A stretch of 64,000 nucleotides of DNA from Isoetes taiwanensis (taxonomy: Eukaryota; Streptophyta; Lycopodiopsida; Isoetales; Isoetaceae). The notes under the pieces are model-generated. The model was not told the origin of the DNA and ran no database searches. It saw nothing but the letters and a program-made list of their open reading frames with translations. The stretch spans positions 4,289,795-4,353,794 of the forward strand of contig JAJEKV010000002.1 in assembly GCA_021234155.1 (NCBI GenBank), given 5' to 3'. A program made the translations under genes and the position numbers. Below, piece by piece: positions 22,354 to 35,960 of this stretch; position 1 is the stretch's first letter; each line of letters begins with the position of its first letter.

Positions 22354-23034
22354 ATGAATCAAAGAGGTCCCGTCATTGGGTTAGGGCAATTCTTGAAACA
22401 ACTTGTCAGCCAGGGCGATTGAGTGATTGCATGCTGACATGCATGAGGGCTCCATTACGAGGAGCAGACACGGAAGGTATACCATGATGGTCATATGTTC
22501 GTTAAGTTAATTAGACTTTCTGCATGACTGCTATTAGTGCCTGAAGATATAGAGTCTCCTTTCTTGACCTTCACCCCAAACTACTTTTATCAACTGCAAG
22601 CAATTGTATTTTTGAAGGCACGCTCTCTTCCCGCTCAGCCAGTTTGTTCATTGTATGTCTTGTCAAGACTCCGTCAATGAGAATGGCAATTTTTACTTCA
22701 TTAACGTATCTTTCCTAGTTCACCAAGCGCTTTTGTTCATTGCAAGTCTTGTCGTCGGTGCCCGCGAGAACAGGAGTGCCATGTTTAATTTGATAGCATG
22801 CAAACTCAATGCTATATGATTATCCTCACATCCGATGATAGAGAACTTATTGTCTCATAGAGATGGAGACGATTCTCTCTTCTAAAAGAACATCATACCC
22901 TCAAATTATATTGGCCATGGAACATAATACATATTGTTAGAGCACCTACTTAGCCCCAAAGAACTCGTACCAACACAGAATGGCCTGCATCGCATTTTAA
23001 GAATCCCAATCCATCAGCTCCTATATGCTTCTGA
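22354..23034 (+). pseudogene. Copy 2 of the PLATZ gene, frame broken throughout
   Basis: It starts atgaatcaaagaggtcc as in copy 1, and the later segments can be followed to ctatatgcttctga. Both zinc-motif units are still visible at about 22,620-22,800 (ttcattgtatgtcttgtc and ttcattgcaagtcttgtcg), but frames are lost within a few codons of each other. The duplication of the zinc motif therefore predates the 16-kb duplication, or the copies are the same locus read twice. Confidence 0.85.
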
Positions 23035-24984
23035 AAAGCATCTTTTTTATTTTTTTATATTGTATTTTATTATATTGAAATACATAAATGCTTATCTATT
23101 ATATTGGGAGAAATGCAATATTATACTAGAAATGGAAATCTTTAATTACTTAAATATTTTGGATTCTTCAAACCTCGATCATTTACCGCTGGTTCCTTTG
23201 AGGTTAAAGAATTAAATGTTGTTTCCAATGATCTCACTAACTTTTGACCAATGAAAAGTGAGTTTTTTTCCACTTTAACCCATTAATTTTTTTGTCGAAT
23301 TAGCTACACTTTGTATTACCTTTTCATCATTGATATGCCAATGCACTTCTTTAACCAGTGGAATGCTTGAAAGGCGCTCCTTCTTCGCCGCCCACTTAGG
23401 GAATGCTCAGAAAGGCGCTTTTGGCGTCACCAGTGTCGTGAGAGATCACATAATAGGAATAAAAGATAATTGCTTTATCATCTACTGACCACCAACGCCG
23501 GTCTGGGACCGAATAGCGAGCCGCAGCGACTTTATTACCGCCTGGATTAAAACCTCACCAAAGGTTTTCAGGAAAATGCGGCTGTCAACCAGAAATATAT
23601 GTCAAGAAACATATACAACGTCGTGTGTCTGAATGTTAGCTGTCTCACACAGGACTTCATCACTGGGAGTATACAGGAGGATTCCAAAGACATACAAAAG
23701 CCAGAGAAGATACTTCTAATGTCGGGGACTTATACCTCTTAGCTGTCCTCCTGGAAGTTCTAAATCCAGTTTATGGGATGAGGCACGATAAGCACAGGAG
23801 TCAAACTAAAACTTGGGTGGGACACAATCACAAGAGCAAAAGAATGAAAATTCCCGCATTGGGGGCAGAAGAAGAGTAGCTATAAGACCAAATGTCCACT
23901 CTGGACGGGAGGGCCAGATCCTAATGATAGTCTGGGACACAATCACAGAGTAAAGAACCCACAAACACAAAGAGCAGGCCACACACCAAATGTCCACCTG
24001 ACCAATGTCAATGCATCTCAATGATATTCTGGCCCCTCCTGCACTATCCGGTTCCTCAGGCACCTGTCATACACCCCACAGTTCCCTTCCTGCCTCCAGT
24101 GAGGTCCCTAAAATCTCAACAGATTCTCACCGCTTCAAGATATGCGCTGAAATAAATATCTCTAAAATGAACTAGAAGGGTAACGGTGGGTGCGTCATGC
24201 TTACTCCACTGATTAAGCAAGATAATGCCATCTCCGCCTCAGATTCCGTGACTTCACCTATGAAAAAATGTACTCATCTCTTCCATGAAGGTGATAACTC
24301 TCAGGGCTTGCCTTCCATATGTGTGTGTTAGGCTGCTGGGGTGTCGCTGTCCTCCCAAGTGAACCACCGTGGCTCTGAAACCAGTGGGCACTGCATTCCT
24401 CGCGGTGCAACACCGCACGCACGCCCTGTAGACATGCTCCACCGGCCCACCCTCATGCCACGCTGTGGCGGCATCCCCCCGCGCGCAAAGCCAGCGTGGT
24501 CGTAATTTGACGAAATGTTCAGCCGGGTGACACTGCTTTCGATACAGAGCCTGAACCAAGACTTGTATTGTATTCTAAGGGATGCTACTAAGTGGTGCAT
24601 GATCGAAAAACTCCTCCCTCCTCCTCCCTCCTCCTCCTCCCTCCTCCACCACACAGATACAATCATAGATGTGGCTGTCATCCTCCATCAGATGGAACGG
24701 CCCACATCCGTCCTCTGATATGCGAAAGCAAAACATTGGGGCCACCACTACAAGCACTTTGGAGGCACACACCCAAGAGGTCAGTGCAACCAAAAAAAGA
24801 AAGGATACAGGTCCACCTGAGGTACCAGATTGCTTTGCACCTTGGTTATGGAGCTATGGTTCTAGACTAAGCACTTTGTAGAATGGGGACCTTTTTAGGC
24901 AAGGGCACTTAGGATAGTGGCTTTTTGTGGCTATCCATACATCAAATTCCTCTTATTAGGGGTTTCTTAATAAGCAAATTCTAG

Positions 24985-25590
24985 AATAGAATAGAATAGA
25001 AGTGATTTATCGCCCACTTGAGACTAACTGCCTATGGGACCTGCAAGTACAAAGAGAGAGCAAAGAAAGGATACTATCGAAAAACCCCTTCGGCCTGGGA
25101 AAAACCTTAGTAGCAATAAGGATGCTTTCGACATACTCCACGCTATAGCTAATCACAAGTATGTTCGAGGTTAATGTCTGGACAGGGGGCATAACTGGAA
25201 ACTGTATCCACTACCTCCTGGAGAATGATCCCAACAAGCTCATGAGGCCGTGTCAGAGGCTCATGGCGGCCCGATAACTAACCAGCATAACAGCCCTGGA
25301 TATGCCGGTATCACGGACATGTGCCCGAGGGCGCGATCATCCTCAATGGCCTATTGATGACTCATTGCATCACCTCACGCTGCTCCTAATCCATCTCCAT
25401 GTCCAATGAGGTAGGCACTCAGGCACCGAAGCTAAATCACCCCATGCTGGCAGATGGGTGCTATGTAGTGGCAAGGTAGCCCTCGCGAAGATGGGATTAA
25501 CCCCATGGGTCGATAATTGGCCACCTGGATGTGATGATATCATCATTGATTGAACACAAAGGGATCTTTCAAATGCTAGATTTTCAAAAG
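24985..25590 (-). mobile_element. Copy 2 counterpart of the 6.9-kb LINE fragment
   Basis: The (GAATA)n tail is at 24,985-25,000 and the LINE 3' UTR core follows. The coding part is hardly readable because of indels. It is in the same relative place as in copy 1 and so is not an independent insertion. Confidence 0.7.
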
Positions 25591-27224
25591 TCAAGAGTAG
25601 TCAGAATATACTCTACGATAGATAACTTATTTGACAAAAAACTTCTGATTTCATGGAGACCATTTGCAGAATCCTATGGAGGATATATGAGGAGAGGAAA
25701 GCAACATTGAACTGTGAATATCTCCTCCTTCCACTCTACCATATAATGGGTTCAAGAAAGATCATAACTCCTAGGGCATTTTGGCAATACTAAGATGCAT
25801 TTTCTCAAATACTAGATTTTTCAGTGTTGATTGGAGAGGTCTTCAAGAAAGGACTTAACTAGTTACTAAAACTAAGGGCAGGTTTGACTAAGAGCTCACT
25901 AGTTGAGTAGATTTTATTTAGTAATCACTAGCAAAAAGCAATTTCATCCAAAACATCAACAAATTACCTTATATAAACATAATGCCTTGTAATTAAAGGT
26001 ACCTAATAATTAATTTGAACTTCTGAAGCTTGACAAGACACCTTCATTGTAGATAAAATGAAACGATATAAAGAGCTAATTTGTGGATAAGATGATATTA
26101 TTTTGTATGCATTGTCACATATCCCATGTTGATACGCTCCATAGCCAGGCTGGACCCAGCCAAAAAAGATGGAGACCTCGAGGGGAGGTCGCCACGCCAC
26201 CACCTGAGCAAGAACAAATTATCTCCAACTTAACTGGCCGTATTCATATATAAACATTATCGTATAATTGGGAAACCTAATGAATTTTTGTATGAATCTT
26301 AAGAATCTAATTGATCAATATAATTTTAGTTGAATCTGATGACTTGAGGAAACCCCTAGAATCATATGAGAAATAATTTATGGAATCTTACACCCTTCAG
26401 GAATTTTAGAACTGACTAACTTAAGGAAATATTAGCCTTGTGATATATCCTCCTGCACCTAATGGCAACAACCTAATATGCCATTGTACATTGTCAGCAT
26501 ATTACCGTCAAGCCCCTCAAAAACCCTTCTGAGGGAGGGGTTTTCCTTTTAATCCTGTAATGAATAAGGTTTATTGTTATCTTGGATTGAACCCCATGGG
26601 ACCACTATACGTGGACGTAAAAATACATTCTTTCGTCACCCCATCTGCAACGCCTTCCCTCACGTCCCCCAAAGACAAATCCCTTCACCCAGAGCCCTCC
26701 TTTACCATGGAAACATGACGAGTAAAATAACAATCAAAATACTAAGATTTAGGGTGAAGAAGCACCAAACCAAAAGTTACATCCTATGCAGCTAACTGAA
26801 ATGTACCCAGCTATTGGGTGAAAACGAACCGAAAAGATGCAACCAAAATGAAGAATAACGATAAATATGTAGTTTGGACCGAAGTGCACGCCAGTTATTG
26901 GTGAGAATGAACTAAGATTTCGGATAAGAACGATCTGACCATGTGGATAGGAACCGTGAGACACGGTGAACGCTCGTTATCCTTCGACAACGGGATATGT
27001 GGATTTAGGCAATAAAGAAGACAATATGTGCTAGGGCCGCAGATGTCTTTGAGAGGCTTCTAGAGTATGTTTTAGGTCTTCGGATATTAAGACGAGGAGA
27101 ATTGTTAGAAGAAGCGAAAGTTAACTTTAATCCTGAGCATTAGTAGATAATCAAACCATTGTGGTAAATATTAATTAAAATAAGTTTGAAGTTGACGGCA
27201 AATGCCGTTTGTTGTGGCTTTAAG
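25591..27224. other. Copy 2 spacer between LINE fragment and RIDA
   Basis: Matches 7,531-9,313. It includes degraded forms of the short tandem repeats (about 26,270-26,430), the plus-oriented LINE 3' end (about 26,510-26,630) and the 80-bp doublet (about 26,790-26,920). Confidence 0.6.
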
Positions 27225-28557
27225 GAGTGGACGGTATTAGAGTGTCTCAACGTGCAGCAGGTTGCATAAGGGGGCATGCCTGCCCACTTAGGCCTGTAGC
27301 TTGTGGGAGCTGAGCCGCCGCAGGAGGCCTGCTGCACCGGCTCTCCCACCCTTTTTCTCCAGCCCTCGCAGTCCGGTGGGAGTTGCCCCAACTGCCCAGT
27401 AAGTTTTCCTTTTGTTTTTACTGTTTTTGTTTATCATTTTTCTCCCCATCTCAATCGAAGTTTCTGAAAAACTGTAGATTTTATCAATATCTACTGCCTG
27501 TCTCATGCATCCCTCCGCATGTCCTCATGCTATACCCCATGTTACAAGAATTAGACGTGATTTCATTCCTTGGTGCAGCTTGTCGTTTTATCTTCTTTGG
27601 ATGAACAAACAGATTCTTAGTAAACCAGGCCTTCAAAATGGATATACTGTAAAGTACAGCCAATATTTCATATCTCTAGGTTTGAGCTTAAACCAGATTG
27701 AGTTTCATTTGTAATGTGGATAACCGGTTTGAACTAACAGAGAATATTATAATCAAGGCTAAGTATCAGCCAGAAGCTTGTTGGTTACAAAGAAAGGAAG
27801 AATTGTAACATATGCCAATTAGCAGCGTAGGGGCCATGGTCTGCTGGTAGCCATTAAAGCATAAACAATCTCTTTTGCAGCCCTCAAGGTTTTGGGGTTT
27901 TGTTCCCGAAGTATGCAATTATTTAGTCTGATTATGTCTGTTTGCCTCCCTGTTGGGGTGCGGTAATGGGGAAACTGTTTGTATGGTCTACAGAAAGTTT
28001 CTGTAATTGATACCGTGGAAGGGCAGACGGAACAAGTATGAGCTAGAAAAAAATAGATTTTTTGTATTTGCTGTTTGTTGATGTTCTGAAAATGAAGCCT
28101 TCTTTAGGTTCATGGGAGAAATACTTAAAGCTGGGGGGTGCAAGTTATTCTTCAGTGGTGAAAAATTATAATGTAAATATATGTCAATCAATTCATAAGG
28201 TCTGTTGGCATGAGAAGTTCATAACTTGATTTTTGTTTTTGGTGGTTGGCTGATCTGCCGGACTTCAAAAAGGTCAATGAAATTTATGCTCAGTGTAAGT
28301 TGTATTTTTTCTCTGCATGTCCACCTGTGTATAAAATGAAAGTACTTTAGCATGTGATCAAGAGCAGGATATCCCACTAGACTAAAGCTCGTGATATAAA
28401 TTGCAAAAGGTAACTAGCTTAACTGCTGTCCATTGACCTGTGTTATTTTCTTGATTGCAGACTTTTTCTACCCCCAGCACCTGCAAGGTCAACCTATCAG
28501 GTGGCTGCTTTACCCTTGAATGCAAAGATTGAAATAGAATGCATTGCAGCTTTGTAA
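27225..28557 (+). pseudogene. RIDA: Copy 2 of RIDA, broken
   Basis: All six exon regions can be aligned to copy 1. The start ATG of copy 1 is missing at about 27,225, exon 1 has several length changes, exon 4 lacks codons (ttcatgggagaaatac, then a run of six G) and exon 6 begins with extra T and C bases. The last 20 codons up to the TAA are unchanged. As written no full-length protein is possible. The intron sequences carry the same damage as the exons, so there is no sign of coding constraint. Confidence 0.9.
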
Positions 28558-29565
28558 TAACTCTTCTGGTGGTATAAATTTGTCCAATGTCCCTGGAATA
28601 AAATGGGGAATTTAAAGGAGATTGTTCCCATTGTTTGATACCAATTTATTGCAGAATTCAATTTCTTTCCTATCACAGTCATGCAAAATTCTTAATATTA
28701 TTCTGTTTAATAGACATACATAAGCAGGATCTGGTGACTTGGTTACAAAGATGTGTTATTATATAATTGGAAAGGAGAAAATGGAGCCTTTTAGAGTGGT
28801 TTTTTTATAAATTTGTTATACTGCTTTTGTTGATTATGTTGGCTTATGGACTTCACATGCATTGTGACTTACGCTTCCCATCAGAAAGTTGCATATGGAA
28901 GCCATAATGGGTTTGACCATCATACAACATGAGGCAAAGCTATGCAATTTTATCAAATTAGTACGTCTAGGCGTAGCACCAAGCGGCAGGATGGAGGCCT
29001 ATGGGAGTGGCGATGCTGGAATTGCAGTCCAGGGCTCCTTTGAGCCCCTAAAGATGCATAGACTGACTTGTGATCGGGGCCCCAGAGCAGCTCAAAATCC
29101 TCACGAATAATTGGGATGCTGTGGATGGGGACGCAGCCTTCACGTGGAACGTAAATTTATCTAGGGTTTTTTTTCATGGGCACTTTGGTCCCTTTTTTTT
29201 TGAACCATAAAAGACAAGACGGTCTTTTTTCAGCCCAGATTTAAACTTCAATAGTTCTATTCCGGATCACTTCAAAATCCGGTGTCTTTACTTGCCGGAA
29301 AACCAGTGGGGGCTAAAATGTCGCCGGAAAAACCAGTTGGGCGGGCTAAAATGTCGCCGTTCTTGTCTTTTATGTGTCGCTGGTCATGCCAGCTGGTTCG
29401 CCGCTTCGCCGGGGCCACCAGATCGCTTTCGAACAAGCTCGTCCTCGACTTTTTCTTATTACAAAAAGTAAAGGGAAAATTTTAAAATGCCCTCAGATTT
29501 TTACTTATTTCTCATATGCCCCCAGATTTTCTAGTATTTGTCAAAATGCCCCTTTGTTGATCATA

Positions 29566-30006
29566 GAGCCTATGGTAATTAAGAGTTTTAAGACAGAATG
29601 AACACAGATGGAGGAGATTGAAAAACGCCTTTGCTATGGCGTAATTAAGAGTCAAGAAGACAGAATGAACACGTGAGATGGAGGAGATTGAAAAAAATTT
29701 TCGACACGCGGGTATTGGGCTTCATATCCCAATTTTTGGAGTGCCGCGGATTTGTTAAAAGAAATCGGCAAAGGGTGGCTATCATGCTGTTTTGCTTTGC
29801 GTAAAATAAAGGGCAAAGAAAAAGGAGTTGCTTTGCAAAACACCGTAACGGGGAAAGTAATCGAAAGACCCAATTCAAGAGATGGAAATAATGAAGAAAT
29901 TATCCCGCGTCCTCGACGTAGTCCATCTTCACCAGGTAATCATGACACCGATTTCGCACTTGATCATGAAATTGTGCTTAATGCAACTTGGTGATCAAAA
30001 AAAGGT
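29566..30006 (+). pseudogene. Copy 2 of the kinase-like fragment
   Basis: Corresponds to 11,727-12,167. The duplicated 69-bp start and the glycine-rich loop region (gaaatcggcaaagggtggc) are present with further frame changes. No catalytic part follows. Confidence 0.65.
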
Positions 30007-33000
30007 AGGTCAGTGAAATGAAAAGCCGCCTCTCTTCTTGTTTGAAATCTTGCACTACCTATATTGCTTCGCATAAATACTAGCCCTTTGATCCAAGTAG
30101 CCCTTTTTGGCAAAATAATCCCCTACTCAAAACCAAGCAAGAGGGATCGACTCAAAACCAAGCAAGATCTTGCCGACTGATCATCACAGACTCGGGCGTG
30201 ATATTTTGGATGACCCAAACGGGATATTTCGGGCCATTTTTCCGATACTTCCATCCCTATTCTTAGGATTCCACTAATACACAATCACGATCAAATATAA
30301 AAACATGAATTTAAAACAAGGAAGAAGAAGAAGGAGGAATGTGAGTTTCAGGCATGGCAAAGAGGGTAATACACAAAGAAGATTAAGATTAGGGCATTAT
30401 GATAAATATCAAAATATCTGGGTAATTTCACAAATAAGCAAAAAATATAGGGGGCATTTTTATAATTTTTCCAAAAAAGTAAACACAATGAAACCATTAT
30501 CCTTAAAGAACACAACGTCGCTAGGTCTCCATAGGGATGGATTTGTTTTTATATCAACTCTAGAACATTGAAGACATCACACCTTTCATTCTGAACAACA
30601 GGTAATTATACTGGAATTCATAATGACATTTTCCTAACAGATAAATTATCATGCACTTGTTATGCAGAATTTGAAGTCTCAATGGCTCACCTTCTTTGAT
30701 TATATAGTGGTTTTAAGTGCAGTAGAAGAACATCCACTTGTTTTGGAGTACTTTTATCCATATCTTCAACGTCCAACTTCCATCATTAGATTTTTATGTA
30801 TTTCTTCCATGATCAGATTATTTTGCAGCAGTTTGGGTCCCATATGAGCAAATGAAGTTGTAGTGTTGTCCATTGCATTCTAGTGCTCGCCTTATTAGAT
30901 GGAAATGGAGACCCATGTGTATGAGTAGTCTAGTGTCCATTGCATCACAACCCAAAACAATATGGTTGTTCTTTGCAATATGCAAAAGTAACCGAGCCAT
31001 GCTCATCACCTATTGGGTCAACATCTAGATTGACATGAATGGAGCCTCTCCATTGTAGGGAATTGTGATAAGCTTTACTTAGAAAGTAATCACAACAGGG
31101 ATTCTGACATGGTAAGTGGCCACCACAATAAGCAAACCATCCAATGGAGGAGTTGTAAGTTGTCCACATGTGAGGATGCATGACTCCTTGTCTCTTGTTG
31201 GCGAAACACAATTTTGCCATCATAATGAAGAGGCAAACACGTGATTTGTTTAGGCTTTAACTCCATGAGTATTTTTTTTAGCTTGTTGTTACCCTTTACA
31301 ACTTTTTTTTGTAAAGATTGGTTTGCAACCTCTCATAGAATCGAAGTCTAGACTTATCAATCTAGAAGGTTTGTTAGATTTTACCAAAGCGTTCTACAAT
31401 CTTGTAAAGATGGTTTCTTCTTCATTCCTAGTTTCCTCAACACGTTACCAGGAATTTTAGACCATAACCATTTTGAACAACACATGAAGTGTCTAAACAA
31501 ATTTTTAAGAGGCGCCCCACAGCTTTACTCTCAAGCTTGGCTATTTAAAAAAGGCATTATTACTTGTTGATTCCTTTCCCACTTGTACATCTCCAACTTC
31601 TCCTGAATTTGAAGACATTAGGCTTAAATTAGGTGAACATTAAAATAATATACTTGTTACAAAAAGGTGCATTAAAATTTACGGTTTCATGTTTAAGAAT
31701 TCTCTCAATATTAGCATATGCTCTAAATTAGAGTTTAAGAGTCGCCTTGATCTGTTGGTTACGTATATAAGAGATGTCTCTGGCTGACATTTTCTTATGT
31801 GGAAACAATGCCCACGCCGGCAAGCGGAGGCATTGTTGACACGTGAAATGGGTGAAAATGCAGAGATATTCCCTTTACGTGGAAGCAACTTGGGCAAGTA
31901 TGTGGCAATCAAAATTTCTTGGAGGTCCGTAATGAGAGGTAAAGTTTTAGAATGACGTGTAAAATCTTCAAAATGAGAGGTAAATTTGTCCAATGAGTAG
32001 TAAATCCGCGGTGAATGCAAAGTAAATGCAAGCAATCGCTGAACCGGTAGCAATCGAAAGAAAGAGGACGCCAGCCAAATTCAGCCGCTGAATAGGGTAG
32101 GGTTTCAGGGAAAGAAATTGTGGCACATGGTGCAATGCTACGGATGAGGGGGCAGAATGCAACTCTAGTTGCTTTTTACATTAAAAGATAGATCGTATTT
32201 GAACTTTTCCATTAAAGAAAATGTGAAGGAAAAGAAAATAAGGTTAGCTTTAATAAATGTTACACATCTTTTTATAAAATGCAAAGATTTGCTTTACAGG
32301 AAAAAAATGCAAAAAAATAATGAGGCAAAGGTCGGAGGGCAGAACTGGATGCTGGATACGGATAGTCATCTATGTGCATGGCTACACAATACTATTTTTA
32401 AAATAGGACAAAGGGAATGGGTCAGCGCCGATTGGCATAGTGCATGCTTACTTTCTTGTTTGATTACATGCCCACAGTTCCTTCGATCTCAGTGGTCCTT
32501 TGTAGTGTTTTTATGGAAAAAAAATTTCTTTATCAGAATGCTGAGTCGGCGCCAACTATAATTGCTTCTAGTTTTATATACAGGTATGATCACGGTCGAG
32601 GTTTGCTGCAGTTGCATTTTTAGGGTGAGGTTTTGTCCAATCCATCGTGCACATTTATAACGAAACCAATGTTTGTTACAGTGTCCAGACTTCCTCGAAG
32701 TTGGCTATTGATAATTATGACCTGAGAGTTTAATGCTTTAAAATTAGGATAGGCTTCAAATTTTGAGGAATATAAACAGATTAAAACTTGCATTTTTTAG
32801 AGTCTGCACTTACTGGCATAAAATAAGCTCCATAGACCATATTTATATGCACATTTTGATTAATAGACACGTTTTGATTATGTTCAAGACACAAATACCT
32901 GTGATTTTTCCCAAGCCCATGCTTTGCGAAATGCCCAAGTTTGTGAACCATAGCCATAGCTCGCCACATTCAAACCATACATTCAAACTAGGGAAAAGGT

Positions 33001-33816
33001 TTTGACATGTTGCTTATCCCTTCTACTGACCACACTAAATATTTCTCCAGCCGGTTCTGCACCGAAGGACTTGCTTTACACATCATAGAATTGAAGATCG
33101 AAAGAAGGATGTGAAGTGCAAAACTAAACTTGAAAGAGTAGAAAACCCAGAAAAACATATAAGATACACCTCCTACTGAGATAAATCAAGCCAAGACCTG
33201 GTTTGAGCTAATGTTGTACTGTGTATGCATAGTCAAAGGGTGTTGTGCATGCCTAAATTTTAACCTGACCTTTAGCATGACAATCATCTCCTTCATAGCT
33301 GCAGAAACATGATGATGGTGATGCACAGACGAGTGCATTTGATGACAGTCTGGAGTTTCACAACATATGTCTTGCACTGTTTTCACTTGCAACTTGCTAC
33401 AAGCACTAACTTCTTCATGATGGTTTGCATTTTAATGGTGGAAAACATGGAGAAAGGTGAAGGGCTTTTTTCTTAGCAGAAGAATTGTTGTATCAAATAG
33501 CTCACTGTATTTACTCAGATAGTAAACATATCTACTAGAAAACAACCCTTCCTATTGGCCTTGAAAAGTCAATCCATGCCTGCTTTCCTTATCCATTTGT
33601 TATGCTTCATTTCCTCCATAGTTGCTTGCCAGCAATTGATAAACATTAACAGGGATCCAACAGTAAGAATAATGGCATACTTATACATTAAGCAGAGAAT
33701 AAGAAGTGAGGCAAAGTTATGGTCGCTAGAAAGTTGCCTCCAATAACAAGAATATAACTGCAGCAACTGACTCAAATCGTGTCTTGCTGGGGTTATTTTG
33801 ATTTCTATTGCAAGAA

Positions 33817-35426
33817 ATAAGTCAAATTGCGGCCAGGTTAGCAATGCAACCAGAGCATGAAGATATGGCAATGGATTTCATAATTCAAGTTCAAAACATA
33901 AAACGGCAAAGTCTGTGTTAGTCTCTTACCTCAAAGTCCTTGGGGTTTCTTTGTCATGCCCTAAAATCCTGATAAGAGTGGCTTTAGCCATCTGCTGGCC
34001 TATGAATTTTGCAAGCAAATCCTTGTGGGAGCAGCATATCCATGGTAATTTACCTTGGCAGAGGGCGGCAACTTGAGCAATTCTAAAGGACTGTACACAA
34101 ATAAATCCTTTGAGTTTGGGCCAACAAAACACATCAAGCCGCCTTCCGCATGTGAGAAGAAGATCCGATAGGCTGTGAGAATAGCCCCATGATTGATTCA
34201 ACAGTAGGACAAAGAAATCTAGAACACATGAGCATGTCAGCTTTGGATTCCACGGAAAATGCAAAAAGGATAAAAACCCTACAGCCCAAGAGCTCCACAT
34301 ATGCATGTCAAATACAATATAGAAGTTGGGTCTTGATTTTGCTCCACGGTGCATTTTGGTGATGACACGTGGCGACGCCAATATCGTGGAATAGAATTCG
34401 GTCCCCTGATTCTGCTTTACCTGCTCTTCCGGTTTTCTTCAGTGTTTTCTTTTAGGGTTCTGACCGACTTGTCTTAGGGTTTTCACCGCGAAGAGGAAAC
34501 GCGGTTTCTTCCTGGATGCTTCAAGCTTCCTCGTCGCCTTCTAAGCTTCAAATCGAAGCTCCGCTTCAAGCTTCAAATCGAAGCTCGCCTGCATAATACA
34601 CGTAAGAGCCTTTGATACGCATAACAAATGGAAGTTCGCATGGGGCGGGCCCGCCCGCTCTCCATATCCATAGTGCTCTCCAACCCGGTTTACCCCATCT
34701 TTCCGCCATCGATCTTGTAACAGAGTTCTTGTAGCAAAATCAATCCCCAACTTTAGTATTGGGAATGCGGTTGATTCGCCATTCCGAAGACACGAGGATC
34801 TGGCTCCTCGGCCATCGCCATCATGGGGCCCCTCCCTATGTGCCGGAATGGCATCCCAACTGCAGTTCCCCTATACAAGAGGGAAATGGGCCATAAATAG
34901 GGCTTACATTGTGCCCCCTTGATTAAGAACACCAAGAGTTGATCTTGGCCATTGAAATGATTGGAGAAAATTGGACGGCATGAAAACCATGCAAACATGG
35001 GGCTAAACTCTCAGGGTATATAGAATTAGGACATGAGAATACATCACGCCCTTTAGATGTATCCATTGCACCCCATGAAATATGATCACCAAATCATATG
35101 AAAACCATAGGAAAAAAACATAAAAAAAATACAAAAGAAACCACCCTCTATTATTATGCTAGATATTGAAGATATCGTAGAACTTACAAAAACACTATAC
35201 TAGTGGACATGTTCGGGTACATCAAGCACAACTCTAATGCTAAATATATTTTAGAGAAAAGAAAGACAATTATGTATGTGACCAACCATTGCACGATGAG
35301 GTACTTTAAAGCTACTTTGGATATATTTTTATATTTATATCAAGAAAATATGCTATGAGAATATTATATCATATCAATAAAATAATAATAGTGCCCTGGA
35401 TACATCATTCCAGCAAACATATCAAT
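33817..35426. other. Right flank of the duplication; no confident gene
   Basis: A minus-strand frame of 151 codons (33,926-34,381), beginning MASPRVITKMHRGAKSRPNF, is open but has no domain I recognise. Inverted GCTTCAAATCGAAGC elements occur twice at 34,543-34,588, and a perfect 14-bp palindrome GGGCGGGCCCGCCC lies at 34,643-34,656. A cttagggttttcacc telo-box-like motif at about 34,473 resembles plant promoter elements, but no gene start follows clearly. Confidence 0.35.
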
Positions 35427-35921
35427 TCATTCATGTCCTAGAGGAAGATTTGTTTTCTTCGTCTCACCAATCTCCTCTACTCCATTCCCAAAAGCACTGC
35501 AAATAGAAGAAATATTTGTTTAACTACCATCAACTCATTAAAATATGGTTTTTGAAACCCATTAGGTTAGATATTACCAAATAGATTCCATGTTGCAGAT
35601 TTCAATAAGGTTGATCTCGAGTAGACAATCAACGCTGAGGCACACAACTGCTATGGACAGAATCGGACATAAGATAGAGATATTGATGTTAAGAAGCGTA
35701 ATGACAATAAGGGGAGGACAACACACGGTGCTATCCCAGTATTCCTTTGTGCATATACCAGCCCCACCGCCACCGCTACCACCCCCACTCCCACCACTAC
35801 CACCACTAAGATGAGGAGACAAAACTCCGCGATATGGTTGGTCGTGTGATTGGGCAATTGGGATCAAAGACATGGAGATAATGAGAGCAAGCACAAAGAT
35901 GGCCTTAGTTGTAGAAGCCAT
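35427..35921 (-). CDS. Small secreted Gly/Ser- and Cys-rich protein, probably two exons
   Basis: The minus-strand start MASTTKAIFVLALIISMSL-IPIAQS is a clear signal peptide with a likely cut after AQS. A Ser/Gly linker (about residues 38-55) and a Cys-rich hydrophobic part follow. The unspliced frame stops at 35,574 after 115 codons. A better model uses a donor at 35,577 (G|GTAATATC) and an acceptor at 35,497 (TTTGCAG), giving exons 35,921-35,578 and 35,496-35,427 and 137 codons. The splice codon then creates an eighth cysteine, with a CC pair in the spacing C-x9-CC-x16-C-x8-C-x4-C-x9-C-x5-C. A TATA box (CTATATATAA) lies at 35,961-35,970 just upstream. It is probably an extracellular or cell-wall peptide; I cannot name the family. 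Splicing is inferred. Confidence 0.6.
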
Positions 35922-35960
35922 GGCCTTGGAGTATATAATGTTAGATAGAATGTAGGTTCT

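Larger units (their letters stand above)
18331..33816. repeat. Copy 2 of the ~16-kb direct duplication, heavily indel-laden
   Basis: This is the second copy of 1-16,064. From 18.3 to about 30.4 kb it differs from copy 1 by frequent one- to few-base gains and losses, many in homopolymers or next to CG/TG/TC dinucleotides, and every coding exon there is disrupted. From about 30.6 to 31.2 kb and again from 32.3 to 33.4 kb it is almost identical to copy 1. It also has clean larger differences, for example a 38-base absence near 32,367 and a 16-base gain near 32,585. A stretch at about 21,109-21,425 is replaced by unrelated sequence. It may be a real diverging duplicate, a second haplotype, or poorly corrected assembly; the uneven damage favours the last two. 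Confidence 0.9.

Noticed and set aside
24254-24870. Several overlapping frames in copy 2
   Set aside because: They cover the TCC microsatellite and indel-scrambled non-coding sequence that has no long frame in copy 1.
34541-34998. Minus-strand open frames near the palindromes at 34.5-34.7 kb
   Set aside because: No family resemblance, and low-complexity inverted repeats explain part of the openness.
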